NCBI RefSeq assembly: GCF_932526225.1 | Contig: NC_064035.1 | Span: forward strand, 2,417,501 to 2,481,500 | DNA length: 64,000 nucleotides | Source: Nematostella vectensis | Lineage: Eukaryota > Cnidaria > Anthozoa > Actiniaria > Edwardsiidae | Direction of reading: 5' to 3' | In this document: positions 23,021-35,379 of the stretch, in pieces | How the letters are laid out: the number at the start of each line of letters is the position of its first letter | Numbering within the stretch: the stretch's first letter is position 1 | The notes under the pieces: generated by a model | The model's input: only the letters and a program-made list of their open reading frames with translations | Databases searched by the model: none | Told to the model about the DNA's origin: nothing | Translations under genes and position numbers: made by a program

Positions 23021-26000
23021 TGTGTGCTTTAATGGACACGATCATCTTGTTATGACAGCTCAGATAGCCGAATAAATGACCTGGGTTATTGTTTGGCTGT
23101 ATTATCTATACCACGAAGGCCTCGCACTCCATATTTTTGCATAATGCGGAGTGTTCCGACAAGCTCGGCATGAGTACACTCAGTGCATGCGATATGCGAG
23201 CCGAAAGAACTTCTCACTCAGTAATGACCGAATTTGACCAATTCTCGTACTGAGATCGAGAGGACGTCTTTCCGCTCGGGTCACGCACCATGGATAAGTC
23301 GTTGAATCATCCTCGGTGATCAAAGCGTGATGTAATTCAAGACTGCACTGGCTATGTTGCCCCTGTCATGCAGCTACGATCAGAATTCTTCACAAGATTA
23401 AAATTCATAGCTATTCCAACTCGCTCTCTGTAAGGAAATACACGCCGTGATGCTACGAGCTAGAATGATTAATTGGCTAGAAAAGGCGCGGTCTTAGTCG
23501 CGCGTATTTCGTTGTAGCACGTTTTTTCTGATTCATGCCTACACCAATTATTTTCGGTAAGTGTTTTTTTATGTTTTTACAAACTTTATCTAAACATCTA
23601 AATGGTAAGCGTGAATGGAGAAAATTGCATTTATTTGTGTTTCGATTTTTGATACGAACTCTATTGTAAGTAAAACATTGAAATTCAAACTACATTTGAA
23701 ATATGTAAATCGTTTACATTTACACATATATCGAAAAAACGTAGGAAAAATAATATTTTCTTTTACTTGCCCTAAGGTCGTTTCCCCCTCTCTGTTCCAG
23801 CTCGCGTAGTCTCCGTGACAGAAGGAAGTTAATGTCTTATTTCTATTGTCAGGAAAAGTGATCGTCACTTTAAAAACTTCGTGATCAAACTAAAAAAAAT
23901 GACACAAGTTTGCGTTCTAATTACGTCTTGTGATATGTTTTTTGTGGATATATTGTACATATGTCATGTTGTAATTTCCGCTTACTGGGTCTACCGGCGA
24001 GGCAGCAATTATTGTATACCCCAAGAAAAGACACCTGAAGTAGACAGCGGAGAGCTCTGTGCGACTGTGAGCTTGGTGTAGCTTGTAGATGAGCTACCCT
24101 GATAGCCTGGCAAGTATGCAAACACTTTGCCGATAAAACCCTAAGATACTGGACTGATATACATCTCCAACTCAATCTAGCATTGCTTTTAGTGTTTTAA
24201 AATAAAATTTGCATATCTTGTTAAGAAAACCTACGATTTGTCAGGCAAGACACGTCTCAATTTCTGTCAAAAGAAAAAAAATGATAATCTTATAAGTTAT
24301 TGATCAGCTTTTGTCGAGATTCATGTGTATTTTGGTGCTATCGGTTAAGCGTGAGCTATATATATCAGTATATGGTGTCTGAATATTTCTAATGTACTAC
24401 CTCACACGCCTTTGGCATCGCTCGGGGGGTATATACGGAAAGAAATAGGAATAAAACGGATGTGGAGTACGCCTGATAAGTGCGTATTTTATCGTTGATA
24501 TTTGTATGATTTTAAATTGGTGCTGTTCGTATTTTTCGGTGAATGTCTGCCCTCCCTGTAATGCGCTAGTAATGTGATTACATGATTTATGAAGCATCTC
24601 CATCGTGAGGCGTACCACAATCGACTATGTAATGCAGCCGCTAACCCTGAAATAGGCTTTTTACAACGCATAAACTATCACGAATATAGCAGATGTTTGC
24701 TAATTTTTAATAAATGTACTTTACTGGGCCTGTTGATAGGCTGCACTTTTATCAGGGCAGATTCACACAGAAACAAATAGATGCATACATAAAAGAACAA
24801 ATAAATAGAAATTATAGATGTGAAACACCGAAACGTTTCTTCCGCCGACACAAATATTTATTATTCCTACCCCCCCTTAAAGTATTCAGATTACGATATG
24901 GTTGCGTGACAAATATTGTGTGCGTTAAAAGGGGAAGGGGGGGTTGAGTTTTTGAGTAGAACTGACCTCCGCGAAATTGCCGCGCCCACATTTCACTCGT
25001 TGCTGTATTTCCTTCTCAAGTAATGGTTTCACAAGTTTCAATCAATATTTTATTAAATCGCTGGTTTATTGTGGCTCTGCTTAACAGTTCGACCAGCCGC
25101 CCTTTTCAGTTTGTTCCCTGCACTTGAATAAAGAGCATTTCCGCTTGCATTTCCGCGATACAACTACACACACGGACACATTATATACTGGTTATTCCAG
25201 TCTTGTTATTATTATGGTGCATAAAAATGATTATGACGATGGAACTAATACTTAAATAATCACGATAGATATTAAAGATATTGTTGTTACTTGTGAGGTT
25301 GTAAGTATTCTTTAAAGTTTTGACATATTTTACCCCACATATTTTATTTTTTTATGAATTATGTCAAATATATAATACAAATACTATGAATTATCTCAAT
25401 CATATGTATTTACTCATGCTCTTTTTACTTATTTATTTAGGTATTTATTTTATTCATTTATAATTTTATTTTGTCTACCTGTATATTCTATAACGACAAC
25501 AATAAAAGCAAACAGAGAAAAAGAAGAAAGAAGTAACTTATAACGAAATTCGACAGAAAAGTTGTAAACAAAAGTACTATTTAAAGGCAAAACATAGTAC
25601 AACACAGCGGGTGTTTGTGATGGGGAACATCAAGCTAGATTCTTTCCACTAAAAGTATACAAATCCTTTCAATATTATAGCCGTTTTTAGATATAAGGGT
25701 TTTTACTTACCAAAAGAGAAAGGAGAATATTCCCCCCACGTATATCAATAACAGAGCAGCAAAAGTCTCCTTGGATGAAATTGAGGGTAAAACAATCCAT
25801 AGTATTCGCAGCGCCACGTTACTCCTAGTGGTGGGTCAGCTCGTCGCCCATCACATCTGATAATGAACTTGTCGTGCTGGCTGCTTGTAGAAAGTGCCGT
25901 GCCCGTGGATCATAGAGCCCACAAAACCGGAGCTACAAATGGTGAGAGAGAGTGTCGCCTCCGGCTGCTTGCAAACCCCAGGAATAAACAGGGATTGGGA

Positions 26001-26744
26001 TTTTTTTTTTTTTGTTGCAAACCGCACCAGTTTCGGTAGCCGTGGCCCAATGGAAAAATGTACGGAATCTTTATCTAGTCTTATGATTTTCTTTTCTTAG
26101 CTTTCATTTTTCGTTGTTGATGACTTCAAAGTGTGTACGTGAGCAATAAGATTGGCCTAATGTGATTACTTTCCTTGAAACTTCGCCTCCTCAATACTTA
26201 AAGTGCTACAGCTATACAAACCCCTATTTGTAGCATGACATTGAGTGTACACCCAGTGAAAATGCAGGAAACAAACAGATATTGGGTCAATCATTTATTC
26301 TTCTAGTATTTCACAATTTCGTCATTTTGCTTTAGGCTATGCCATAACGCCTACGTCGATGTAGAGAACGGTTTAAGAGGCAGGATACCCCCCCCCCCCC
26401 CCCATTCGACTGGAAGGTCCGCTCTTATGAAGGAACGTTGACTACTACTGCGAGCTAGGACGAGCTACCTAAAATGGGGTCGAGCTGGAATGAAAACGTG
26501 AATCGGCGGTTAGCGAAACATATTTTTGAATGTATGAATGCAAGAAATGCGAAGCTCCTTCACAACGTACGAAGAATAAAAAAATGCAAAATGATAAAAT
26601 AAGCAAAACATGGCAACATCGGTTTATTTAGTAATTGGTGGATCTACACCAGTGTAAATGTTTTATAAGGTGCCATGAATGAAATATCTAAGAGCTAAAT
26701 GGGTACTCCCTCCAAGTCCAAAATCATGTCTTCGGGCTTGACCC
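23021..26744. other. intergenic region, nothing supported
   Basis: About 3.7 kb of mostly AT-rich sequence between RECK and the 36-bp array. Frames are short and lack motifs or splice context. Homopolymer tracts occur at about 24871 and 26387-26403 (poly-C). Confidence 0.5.
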
Positions 26745-29200
26745 AAACGCACAGCCCCAGACCATCTTCTTGGTCTATCCAAACGCACAGGCCTAGACCA
26801 TCCACTTGGTCTATCCAAACGCACAGGCCCAAACCATCCACTTGGTCTATCCAAACGCACAGGCCCAGACCATACACTTGGTCTATCCAAACGCACAGGC
26901 CCAGACCATACACTTGGTCTATCCAAACGTACAGGCCCAGACCATACAATTGGTCTATCCAAACGCACAGCCCCAGACCAACCACTCGGTCTATCAATAC
27001 GCACAGCCCCAGACCATCCACATGGTGTATCCAAACGCACAGCCCCAGACCATACACTTGGTCTATCCAAACACACAGCCCCAGACCATACACTTGGTGT
27101 ATCCAAACACACAGCCCCAGACCATCCAAATGGTGTATCCAAACGCACAGCCCCAGACCATCCACTTGGTGTATCCAAACACACAGCCCCAGACCATACA
27201 CTTGGTGTATCCAAACGCACAGCCCCAGACCATCCACTTGGTGTATCCAAACACACAGCCCCAGACCATCCACTTGGTGTATCCAAACGCACAGCCCCAG
27301 ACCATCCACATGGTGTATCCAAACGCACAGCCCCAGACCATCCACATGGTGTATCCAAACGCACAGCCCCAGACCAACCACTCGGTCTATCAATACGCAC
27401 AGCCCCAGACCATACACTTGGTGTATCCAAACACACAGCCCCAGACCATCCACATGGTGTATCCAAACGCACAGCCCCAGACCATCCACATGGTGTATCC
27501 AAACGCACAGCCCCAGACCATACACTTGGTCTATCCAAACGCACAGCCCCAGACCATCCACATGGTCTATCCAAACGCACAGGCCCAGACCATACACATG
27601 GTGTATCCAAACGTACAGCCCCAGACCATCCACTTGGTCTATCCAAACGCACAGCCCCAGACCATCCACTTGGTCTATCCAAACGCACAGGCCCAGACCA
27701 TACACTTGGTCTGTACAAACGCACAGCCCCAGACCATCCACATGGTCTATCCAAACGTACAGCTCCAGACCATACACTTGGTCTATCCAAACGCACAGGC
27801 CCAGACCATACACATGGTGTATCCAAACGCACAGCCCCAGACCATCCACTTGGTGTATCCAAACGCACAGCCCCAGACCATCCACTTGGTGTATCCAAAC
27901 GCACAGCCCCAGACCATACACTTGGTGTATCCAAACGCACAGCCCCAGACCATACACTTGGTCTATCCAAACGCACAGCCCCAGACCATCCACTTGGTGT
28001 ATCCAAATGCACAGCTCCAGACCATACACTTGGCCTATCCAAACGCACAGGCTCAGACCATACACATGGTGTATCCAAACGCACAGCCCCACACCATCCA
28101 CATGGTCTATCCAAACGCACAGCCCCAGACCATCCACATGGTGTATCCAAACGCACAGCCCCACACCATCCACATGGTCTATCCAAACGCACAGCCCCAG
28201 ACCATCCACATGGTGTATCCAAACGCACAGCCCCAGACCATCCACATGGTCTATCCAAACACACAGCCCCAGACCATCCACTTGGTGTATCCAAACGCAA
28301 AGCCCCAGACCATCCACATGGTGTATCCAAACGCACAGCTCCAGACCATCCACATGGTGTATCCAAACACACAGCCCCAGACCATACACTTGGTCTATCC
28401 AAACGCACAGGCCCAGACCATACACATGGTGTATCCAAACGCACAGCCCCACACCATCCACTTGGTCTATCCAAACACACAGCCCCAGACCATCCACATG
28501 GTCTATCCAAACACACAGCCCCAGACCATACAATTGGTCTGTACAAACGCACAGGCCCAGACCATACACTTGGTGTATCCAAACGCACAGCCCCAGACCA
28601 TCCACTTGGTGTATCCAAACGCACAGCTCCAGACCATACACTTGGTCTATCCAAACGCACAGCTCCAGACCATACACTTGGTCTATTCAAACGCACAGGC
28701 CCAGACCATACACATGGTGTATCCAAACGCACAGCCCCAGACCATCCACTTGGTCTATCCAAACGCACAGCCCCAGACCATACACTTGGTGTATCCAAAC
28801 GCACAGCCCCAGACCATCCACATGGTCTATCCAAACGCACAGCCCCACACCATCCACTTGGTCTATCCAAAAGCACAGCCCCAGACCATCCACATGGTGT
28901 ATCCAAACGCACAGCCCCAGACCATCCACATGGTCTATCCAAACACACAGCCCCAGACCATCCACATGGTCTATCCAAACACACAGCCCCAGACCATCCA
29001 CATGGTCTATCCAAACACACAGCCCCAGACCATACACTTGGTCTGTACAAACGCACAGGCCCAGACCATACACTTGGTGTATCCAAACGCACAGCCCCAG
29101 ACCATCCACTTGGTGTATCCAAACGCACAGCCCCAGACCATCCACTTGGTGTATCCAAACGCACAGCCCCAGACCATACACTTGGTCTACACAAACGCAC
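26745..29200. repeat. 36-bp minisatellite, about 68 units
   Basis: The 36-bp unit reads GTGTATCCAAACGCACAGCC then CCAGACCATCCACTTG. About 68 units occur without length change. Variation is nearly confined to four sites: GTGTAT/GTCTAT, CATCCA/CATACA, ACTTGG/ACATGG and CAGCCC/CAGGCC. Rarer variants such as ACCAACCACTCGGTCTATCA recur at 26984 and 27374, showing block duplication. Because the period is a multiple of three and few stop triplets occur, at least four of the six frames stay open for more than 600 codons, on both strands. No flanking exon or signal peptide supports translation. Confidence 0.95.
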
Positions 29201-29899
29201 AGCCTCTTTTCAAGCGGGAGTCTGTTCATTTTGAAAGAGAAAGTTTGTTGCTAGGGTTTTTATGGAATTATCAAGTGGATTGATGTGACTCTATGTTTAG
29301 ATGCCTGATCAAGGATGACTCGGGAGTGTGTATTTCCACTGACCATATTGCTTGGTTGGAGGCTGCGCGCTCAAAAATCAGGTTTATTGATAGGTTGATT
29401 TTTTATTTAAAGAAAAACAGTTCGTTCGGGACGGGACTGGGAGTTTGGAAAGATCATTCGCCTTGATTCAACAAGTGGATTGATAGGGGAATAAAAGGTC
29501 TTGAAAGACAAAGTTGCTTTGCGTTAAACAAAACAGGGTTGGAAAGATGTGCGCAAACCGTGTGATACTTATTATCAGATACATCAATGAAACCTGGTTT
29601 ATTCTTTTTTTAATTGTAAAACACTCTACAGCGCAATTGGAACACCATGGATGTTATATCCCCTCAGCACCAACACACAGTAACTCGTGGCTAACCCAGC
29701 TAAGCTTCACATTAAGTGATTTGTGAAAATGTGAGTTTAGTGCTGCAGTGAAAAAGTTTCATGCAAACTCTAACCCTAAAAGACAACTTCTGCCTTCCCT
29801 ACCGCACTCGTACCAACTCTTCCTTCACAACTGGTAGATCTTCCCCTTTGTCTACCACTTGTGTTGCCTCTATCCTTTCCCAGATTCTCCCATACTTTG
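29201..29899. other. spacer between array and ZSWIM2, probable ZSWIM2 3' UTR
   Basis: About 700 bp downstream of the ZSWIM2 stop codon. No supported coding sequence. It should contain the ZSWIM2 3' UTR and possibly its polyadenylation site. Confidence 0.4.
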
Positions 29900-32566
29900 C
29901 TATCTGTCCACGGCTGGCATCTGTATCGCGAGTGCTACTAAACCAGAGCCAGTCGACAGTTCAGAGTCTGAGTGAGAGTAATCAGACACTTTGCACGCTA
30001 GTTTCCCTTTAATCAAATGTCCTTTGGGCTTGACGGTTGAGGAGCTAGCTAGAGTGTCGCGGGACAAGTTCTCTATGGATACTGCTCGTCCAGTTGCAGA
30101 CAGAAAAATGTCATCGACAGACTGGAAGACAGAGAAAACAAAATATAAAAAAGCGCTCACTCCTCAGGCAGGACATGATATGGAGACTGGCTTTACAAGT
30201 AGCTTTAAATAAAATAATGCTCAATAAAAATGAACATAAATAGCTGAATACATATATACTCACATTGTTTCGATGGTCACGGCTCAACGTTTTTCGTTTT
30301 TGCTGTGCTCCACCTCTGGCAGGAGTTCTCTTTCGTGAGTCACTACTTTGGCTCCCACGTGTGTTTGTAGTATTTGGCGCCCATGGTGGTTTCCCGTTGA
30401 TTTGTAATGGGTTACGCATCGCGGGCTCGTGGTTCCGTAGCCTGTTTGCTTCAATAAGGTTGCTAGGAGAACAATCAACCAAAAGAGCTCGGCCACGCCC
30501 ACTTTCACTGGGACTGCTGTCCCTGAGGATAAATGGAGGATCTTAAAAAAGTGCACAGGGCAAGTGGCCAAAACCAATAGGTTTCCGAGACCAAACACAA
30601 ACTTCAATGTCATGACACTAAAAACACCAACAAAACAAACAAGAAAACACTAACAAAACAAACAAGCCACTTTTATGGGTCGGCACAAACAGAGGTATCA
30701 AATATGTGTTGTAATTTAGTACCTGCTTCTGTCACGGGCAAGAATTCCTGACCCACTCAGCTCAAAGCTGCTAGGTAGCGTGACAGGTGTGTTCCCAGGG
30801 TCGAGTTGTTTCCTTGTCTCACGCCTCCGATTGAGAAGTCGGCCTCTAGCAGCACCCTGAACTGCACTGTTGATAACAGGGGGTGCTACCTCTGTGTGAG
30901 CCACGCCCATGTACGACACACCCACTGTTTGTCCATCCACGGGGCAGATCGACTGTGTAGCGAGCCAGGAGTCTATGCAATCACGATGAAAGACGTGCCG
31001 GCACTGCAATTTACGGACGTACTGCAAAGGGTGGTAGGCGCTCAGGCAGACACCACAGGTAGAACCTCTTGCGAGGAGAGGATGACCTTCTCTTAGTACG
31101 TCCACAGGGAGCCGACTGATCATGTGACCTGACACGCCCTCTTGCTCTGCCAAGGGTCTGGAAAACACAGCATCGCTTATTCAACTGGTTTTATTTTATA
31201 AATTGACCAACATCAACGCTTTTTTGCGCACCATATAGAAATCTCTTAACCGTGAAGATATACAATCCCAAAATTAACCCACTAGAATAGCGAAAAACGG
31301 CTAGGGCTTTGACTAGAGCATTTATGTTTTATAGTACAGATTTCACTAACCTATCAAGCTGTAACAACAGGTCGTAGTCATTGTCTGTTATTTCGCGTGT
31401 TTGAAGGCTCTCTATCACTGCGCTTGGGAGTGGAGTAATTCTGGATGCGGGTCTCCAGCGCTGACTTGCATTCTAGTCACAATAGAAGCGAAGTGAGAAA
31501 ATGAGCACAACGAGAGAGTCCATGTGAAAAAAACCCACAAATGATGGAACAATGGCTGGTATAACTTATGAAAGTAACTTTTTCATCATTCCTTTTAGAA
31601 TAATTTTATTATCGTCTTTTTTAACATATTAGGCATGGGTTTTAAACAAATAGGATTAGAAGCAGGGTAAGATAGGGTGGGCCATTTGCAGAACGCTCCT
31701 TTTGTTCTTTCTTATAGTAATAATAGTAATAATTATTATTGCTATTGTTATGATGTTGATTATCATTATAATTATCATTCTTATCGTTGCAATTACATAA
31801 TTACAGCATAAGATACTCACTTGTCTAAATTGGAATGAGTGCTGCATGTGATGGTCTGTTAAAAAGCACGGGTGACACAGGTGATAATCTGAGCAGATCA
31901 CACACCTGAATAAAAAGAGTCAACATATGCCACTTGTGTCTCAGATACTTAGGTAAACTACTTGCAGAATGCATCATTGTCGGCAGAGGATATAAAGCGT
32001 ATAGTAGGGGCACCGCCAGTTATCCTAACTATCCTTGTGTCTCATTCCATAATGCCCTCGATCAATGCTGTACATCCTAAAACCTTGCTTGATTATATAA
32101 TCGATTGAGATAACAGGCTCATCCTCATAGCTTGGGTTAGCCTCCTAGTGGTTTGTATCCTAAAGAAGTTATTTATGTTTTAAAATATGAAAAACACTAA
32201 TCACCTATAGCATTTTCCAGTAATCGGGCAAACTCTGCACTTATTACAAGACGCCCCCAAGTGAACATCATGCCTCTCAGATCGTGTATTTTTCCTGGAT
32301 GACTTGTTAAACTCGTCCATCAGTTCCTGGAAAAGAAGTTTAAGAAGGCATAAATAACAGGCTGGTCTGATCAGCCATCGATTTATGGTGTATGTAGATC
32401 TGCAAGATCTCAGCCATCGAGTTATAGGGTATGTAGATGATGCTAATCCAGAAAATAACAGGCTGGTCTGCAAGATCTCAGCCATCGATTTATGGTGTAT
32501 GTAGATGATGCTATCCAGAAAAGGGTCTAAGAATCCAATTCTGCAAAATCAAACATATTTTAAAGT

Positions 32567-32599
<33 letters not shown>

Positions 32600-35379
32600 G
32601 AAGTCTCGTGTGTCTTTTTTTGTCTTCATGAGTCTTAGTCTCTTCTATGCGTAAGGTACACACCCTGAGACTCACCTGGCAGTATTATTTGACCTCACCC
32701 TGCGTTTTTCTATAAAAGCACCCTGAGACTCACCTGGCATTATTATTTGACCTCACCCTGCGTTTTTCTATGAAACACCCCGAGACTCACCTGGCAGTAT
32801 TGTTTGACCTCACCCTACGTTTTTCTATGAAAACACCATGAGACTTACCTGGCAGTATCATTTTACCTCGCCCTGCGTTTTTCTATGAACACACCTTGAG
32901 ACTCGCCTGGCAGTATTATTTTACCTCACCCTGCGTTTTACTATGAGAACACCCCGAGACTAACCTGGCAGTATTATTTTACCTCACCCTGCGTTTTACT
33001 ATGAGAACACCCTGAGACTCACCTGGCATTATTATTTTACCTCACCCTGCGTTTTACTATGAGAACACCCCGAGACTAACCTGGCAGTATTATTTTACCT
33101 CACCCTGCGTTTTACTATGAGAACACCCTGAGACTCACCTGGCAGTATTATTTGGCCTCACCCTGCGTTTTTCTATGAAAACACCCTGAGACTCACCTGG
33201 CAGTATTATTTGGCCTCACCCTGCGTTTTTCTATGAAACACCCTGAGACTCACCTGGCAGTATTGTTTGACCTCACCCTACGTTTTTCTATGAGAACACC
33301 CTGAGACTCACCTGGCAGTATTATTTGACCTCACCGTGGGTTTTTCTATGAAAACACCATGAGACTTACCTGGCAGTATCATTTTACCTCGCCCTGCGTT
33401 TTTCTATGAACACACCTTGAGACTCACCTGGCAGTATTGTTTGACCTCACCCTACGTTTTTCTATGAGAACACCCTGAGACTCACCTGGCAGTATTATTT
33501 GACCTCACCCTACGTTTTTCTATGAAAACACCATGAGACTTACCTGGCAGTATCATTTTACCTCGCCCTGCGTTTTTCTATGAACACACCTTGAGACTCG
33601 CCTGGCAGTATTATTTGACCTCACCCTCCGTTTTTCTATGAAAACACCCTGAGACTAACCTGGCAGTATTATTTTACCTCGCCCTGCGTTTTTCTATGAG
33701 AACACCCTGAGACTCACCTGGCATTATTATTTGACCTCACACTACATTTTTCTATGAAAACACCCTGAGATTCATCTTGCAGTATTATTTGACCTCACCC
33801 TGTGTTTTTCTATGAAAACACCCTGAGACTCACCTGGCATTATTATTTGACCTCACCCTGCGTTTTTCTATGAAAACACCCTGAGACTCACCTGGCAGTA
33901 TTGTTTGACCTCACACTACATTTTTCTATGAAAACACCCTGAGACTCATCTTGCAGTATTATTTGACCTCACCCTGCGTTTTTCTATGAAAACACCCTGA
34001 GACTCACCTGGCAGTATTGTTTGACCTCACACTACATTTTTCTATGAAAACACCCTGAGACTCACCTGGCAGTATTATTAAACCTCACCTTGCGTTTTTC
34101 TATGAAAACACCCTGAGACTCACCTGGCAGTATTATTTGACCTCACCCTGCATTTTTCTAAGCCTTGACTCACCTGAAAGGTCCCAAAATCAACTCTGCA
34201 AAGTGGACACTTGGTGATTTTTTCTCCAGTTGACCTCTGGTGCTCTGCCCAAACTTTCATACACTTTATATGGACACTGTTACCACAGCCGTACCTGGAA
34301 ACACAACCTTATCAAGCACTGGCATTTTATACCTCGGAAAAGGGTACACAAGGCTCTAGAAAAACAACTTTAGATTGCGTACCAATTTTTTTCCATTACT
34401 ACATGCTGAAAGTGAGTAGCAGTGTATTCATTCTTACTTGCAATAAGTCAGAGGCTCACACTTGTCCAGCAGCTCATCTTGGCAAATAGGGCAAACATCT
34501 TCCTCTGATATTTCTTTTTGTTTCATTTTATCACGGTTGTCTGTGTGTGTGTTTTCAGATTTGGGTTCTGCTGCTCTCTGGGCTGGAACATATGCCCCTC
34601 TCATAACCTCATTAATTTCCCTCTCAACTAAGGACAACTGGAAAACCACTGAGAAAAAAACATAAAGAATTTAAATCAGGAATGAATACACAAATAGGAG
34701 TACCTAATAGCAATTTTTCTGGGAGTAACTCCAGGGGAGGGGGTCACTAGTCTAGGGGGAGTCACTTAGTCCAGGGGGAGTAAAAGTCCAGGTTGGAGTA
34801 AAGGGTCACTAAGTCAAGGGGGGTCACTAGGTCCAAGGAAAGTCAAGAAGTCCAAGGGAAGGGGGTCACTAAGTCCAGGGGGGAGTCACCAAAGTGCAAA
34901 AGGAGAAGATCCTGGTACATGGAAAACTCAGCTCTCTTGATACTGTTGTTCAGTCAGGGAAATGTGGAATATTTAATCTGCTTTACCTTCATTCTCTTTG
35001 GGTACCCTAAATTTCTTCAGCAAAACCCTGAAAAAAAATTCAAGTTGCACCATTATCTAAGCATGACATAAACATGACATATCCTTGAGAGAAGAATTGA
35101 AAAGACTCATTGAAAATCATTTGTGTAGCAGGGCTGCTAGGGTTTCTATACATTTTTATATGGTAAACAAAGATAACAACAGCCTTTTAGGTGTTTCTAC
35201 CAAAAACTGCCGTGTCCTTCAATACTGTGTTTTGAAAGTAAATTGATTAATGATATTTTCAAGGGGCATCATGCAGAATGTTGTTAACACAAGAAAACTT
35301 ACCAGAGAATGTGAATGCACAATTCTTTCTCCTTCATGAACGTGCTACAAGTGCAGGAGTGCAAATCTCCAAGAAAAAC
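29900..35379 (-). CDS. ZSWIM2: ZSWIM2-like E3 ubiquitin ligase (SWIM, RING, ZZ, RING), N-terminus not found
   Basis: Ten exons join in phase: 35303-35379, 34987-35027, 34438-34648, 34174-34294, 32215-32336, 31821-31905, 31351-31472, 30723-31157, 30264-30522, 29900-30121 (stop 29900-29902), 564 aa in total. Domain order is a SWIM finger (CTCSTF...ELCIH), RING 1 (CPICQDELL, CGNSVHIKC, CPLC), a ZZ-type finger (CNKCRVCPITGKCY, CSDYHLCHPC) and a RING-H2 (CGVCLSAY, CRHVFHRDCIDSWL, CPVD) whose last zinc ligand is Asp, as in human ZSWIM2. A basic low-complexity tail follows. Human ZSWIM2 is 633 aa. The first roughly 55 residues should lie upstream of 35379, but I found no convincing exon. ZSWIM2 (MEX) is a self-ubiquitinating, testis-enriched ligase in mammals; its role here is inferred. 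The intron at 32337-34173 carries the splice-donor-like array. Confidence 0.93.
32340..32520. repeat. short direct repeats in a ZSWIM2 intron
   Basis: Three copies of a CAGCCATCGATTTATGGTGT-ATGTAGAT segment, with neighbouring ATAACAGGCTGGTCTG and GCAAGATCT pieces, are arranged in tandem at about 50-80-bp spacing. They start a few bases upstream of the acceptor of the ZZ exon (32336). A poly-G run lies at about 32579-32600. Confidence 0.75.
32665..34170. repeat. ZSWIM2: 58-bp array carrying a 5' splice-site sequence in each unit, about 26 units
   Basis: On the gene's strand a unit reads CTGCCAGGTGAGTCTCAGGG, then TGTTTTCATAGAAAAACGCA, then GGGTGAGGTCAAATAATA. About 26 units of 55-58 bp occur. 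Most contain CAG|GTGAGT; others have CAG|GTAAGT, CAG|GCGAGT or CAG|GTTAGT, and two near 33765 and 33940 have lost the GT. The array abuts the true donor of the exon at 34174-34294 (CTTTCAG|GTGAGTCAAGG). The first intron bases after that donor, including TAGAAAAATGCAGGGTGAGG, match the unit. The array therefore appears to have grown from the exon-intron boundary. Confidence 0.93.
34735..34905. repeat. degenerate ~20-bp repeats (GGGGGTCACTAAGTCCAG)
   Basis: Seven or eight diverged copies of a G-rich unit around GGGTCACTAAGTCCAGGGGG, inside a ZSWIM2 intron between exons 34438-34648 and 34987-35027. Confidence 0.8.

Noticed and set aside
26663-29283. Frames of 660-851 codons in the 36-bp array as real proteins
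   Set aside because: They arise on both strands from a period divisible by three, lack exon context and signal sequences, and match no family. Kept as a repeat with a test proposed.
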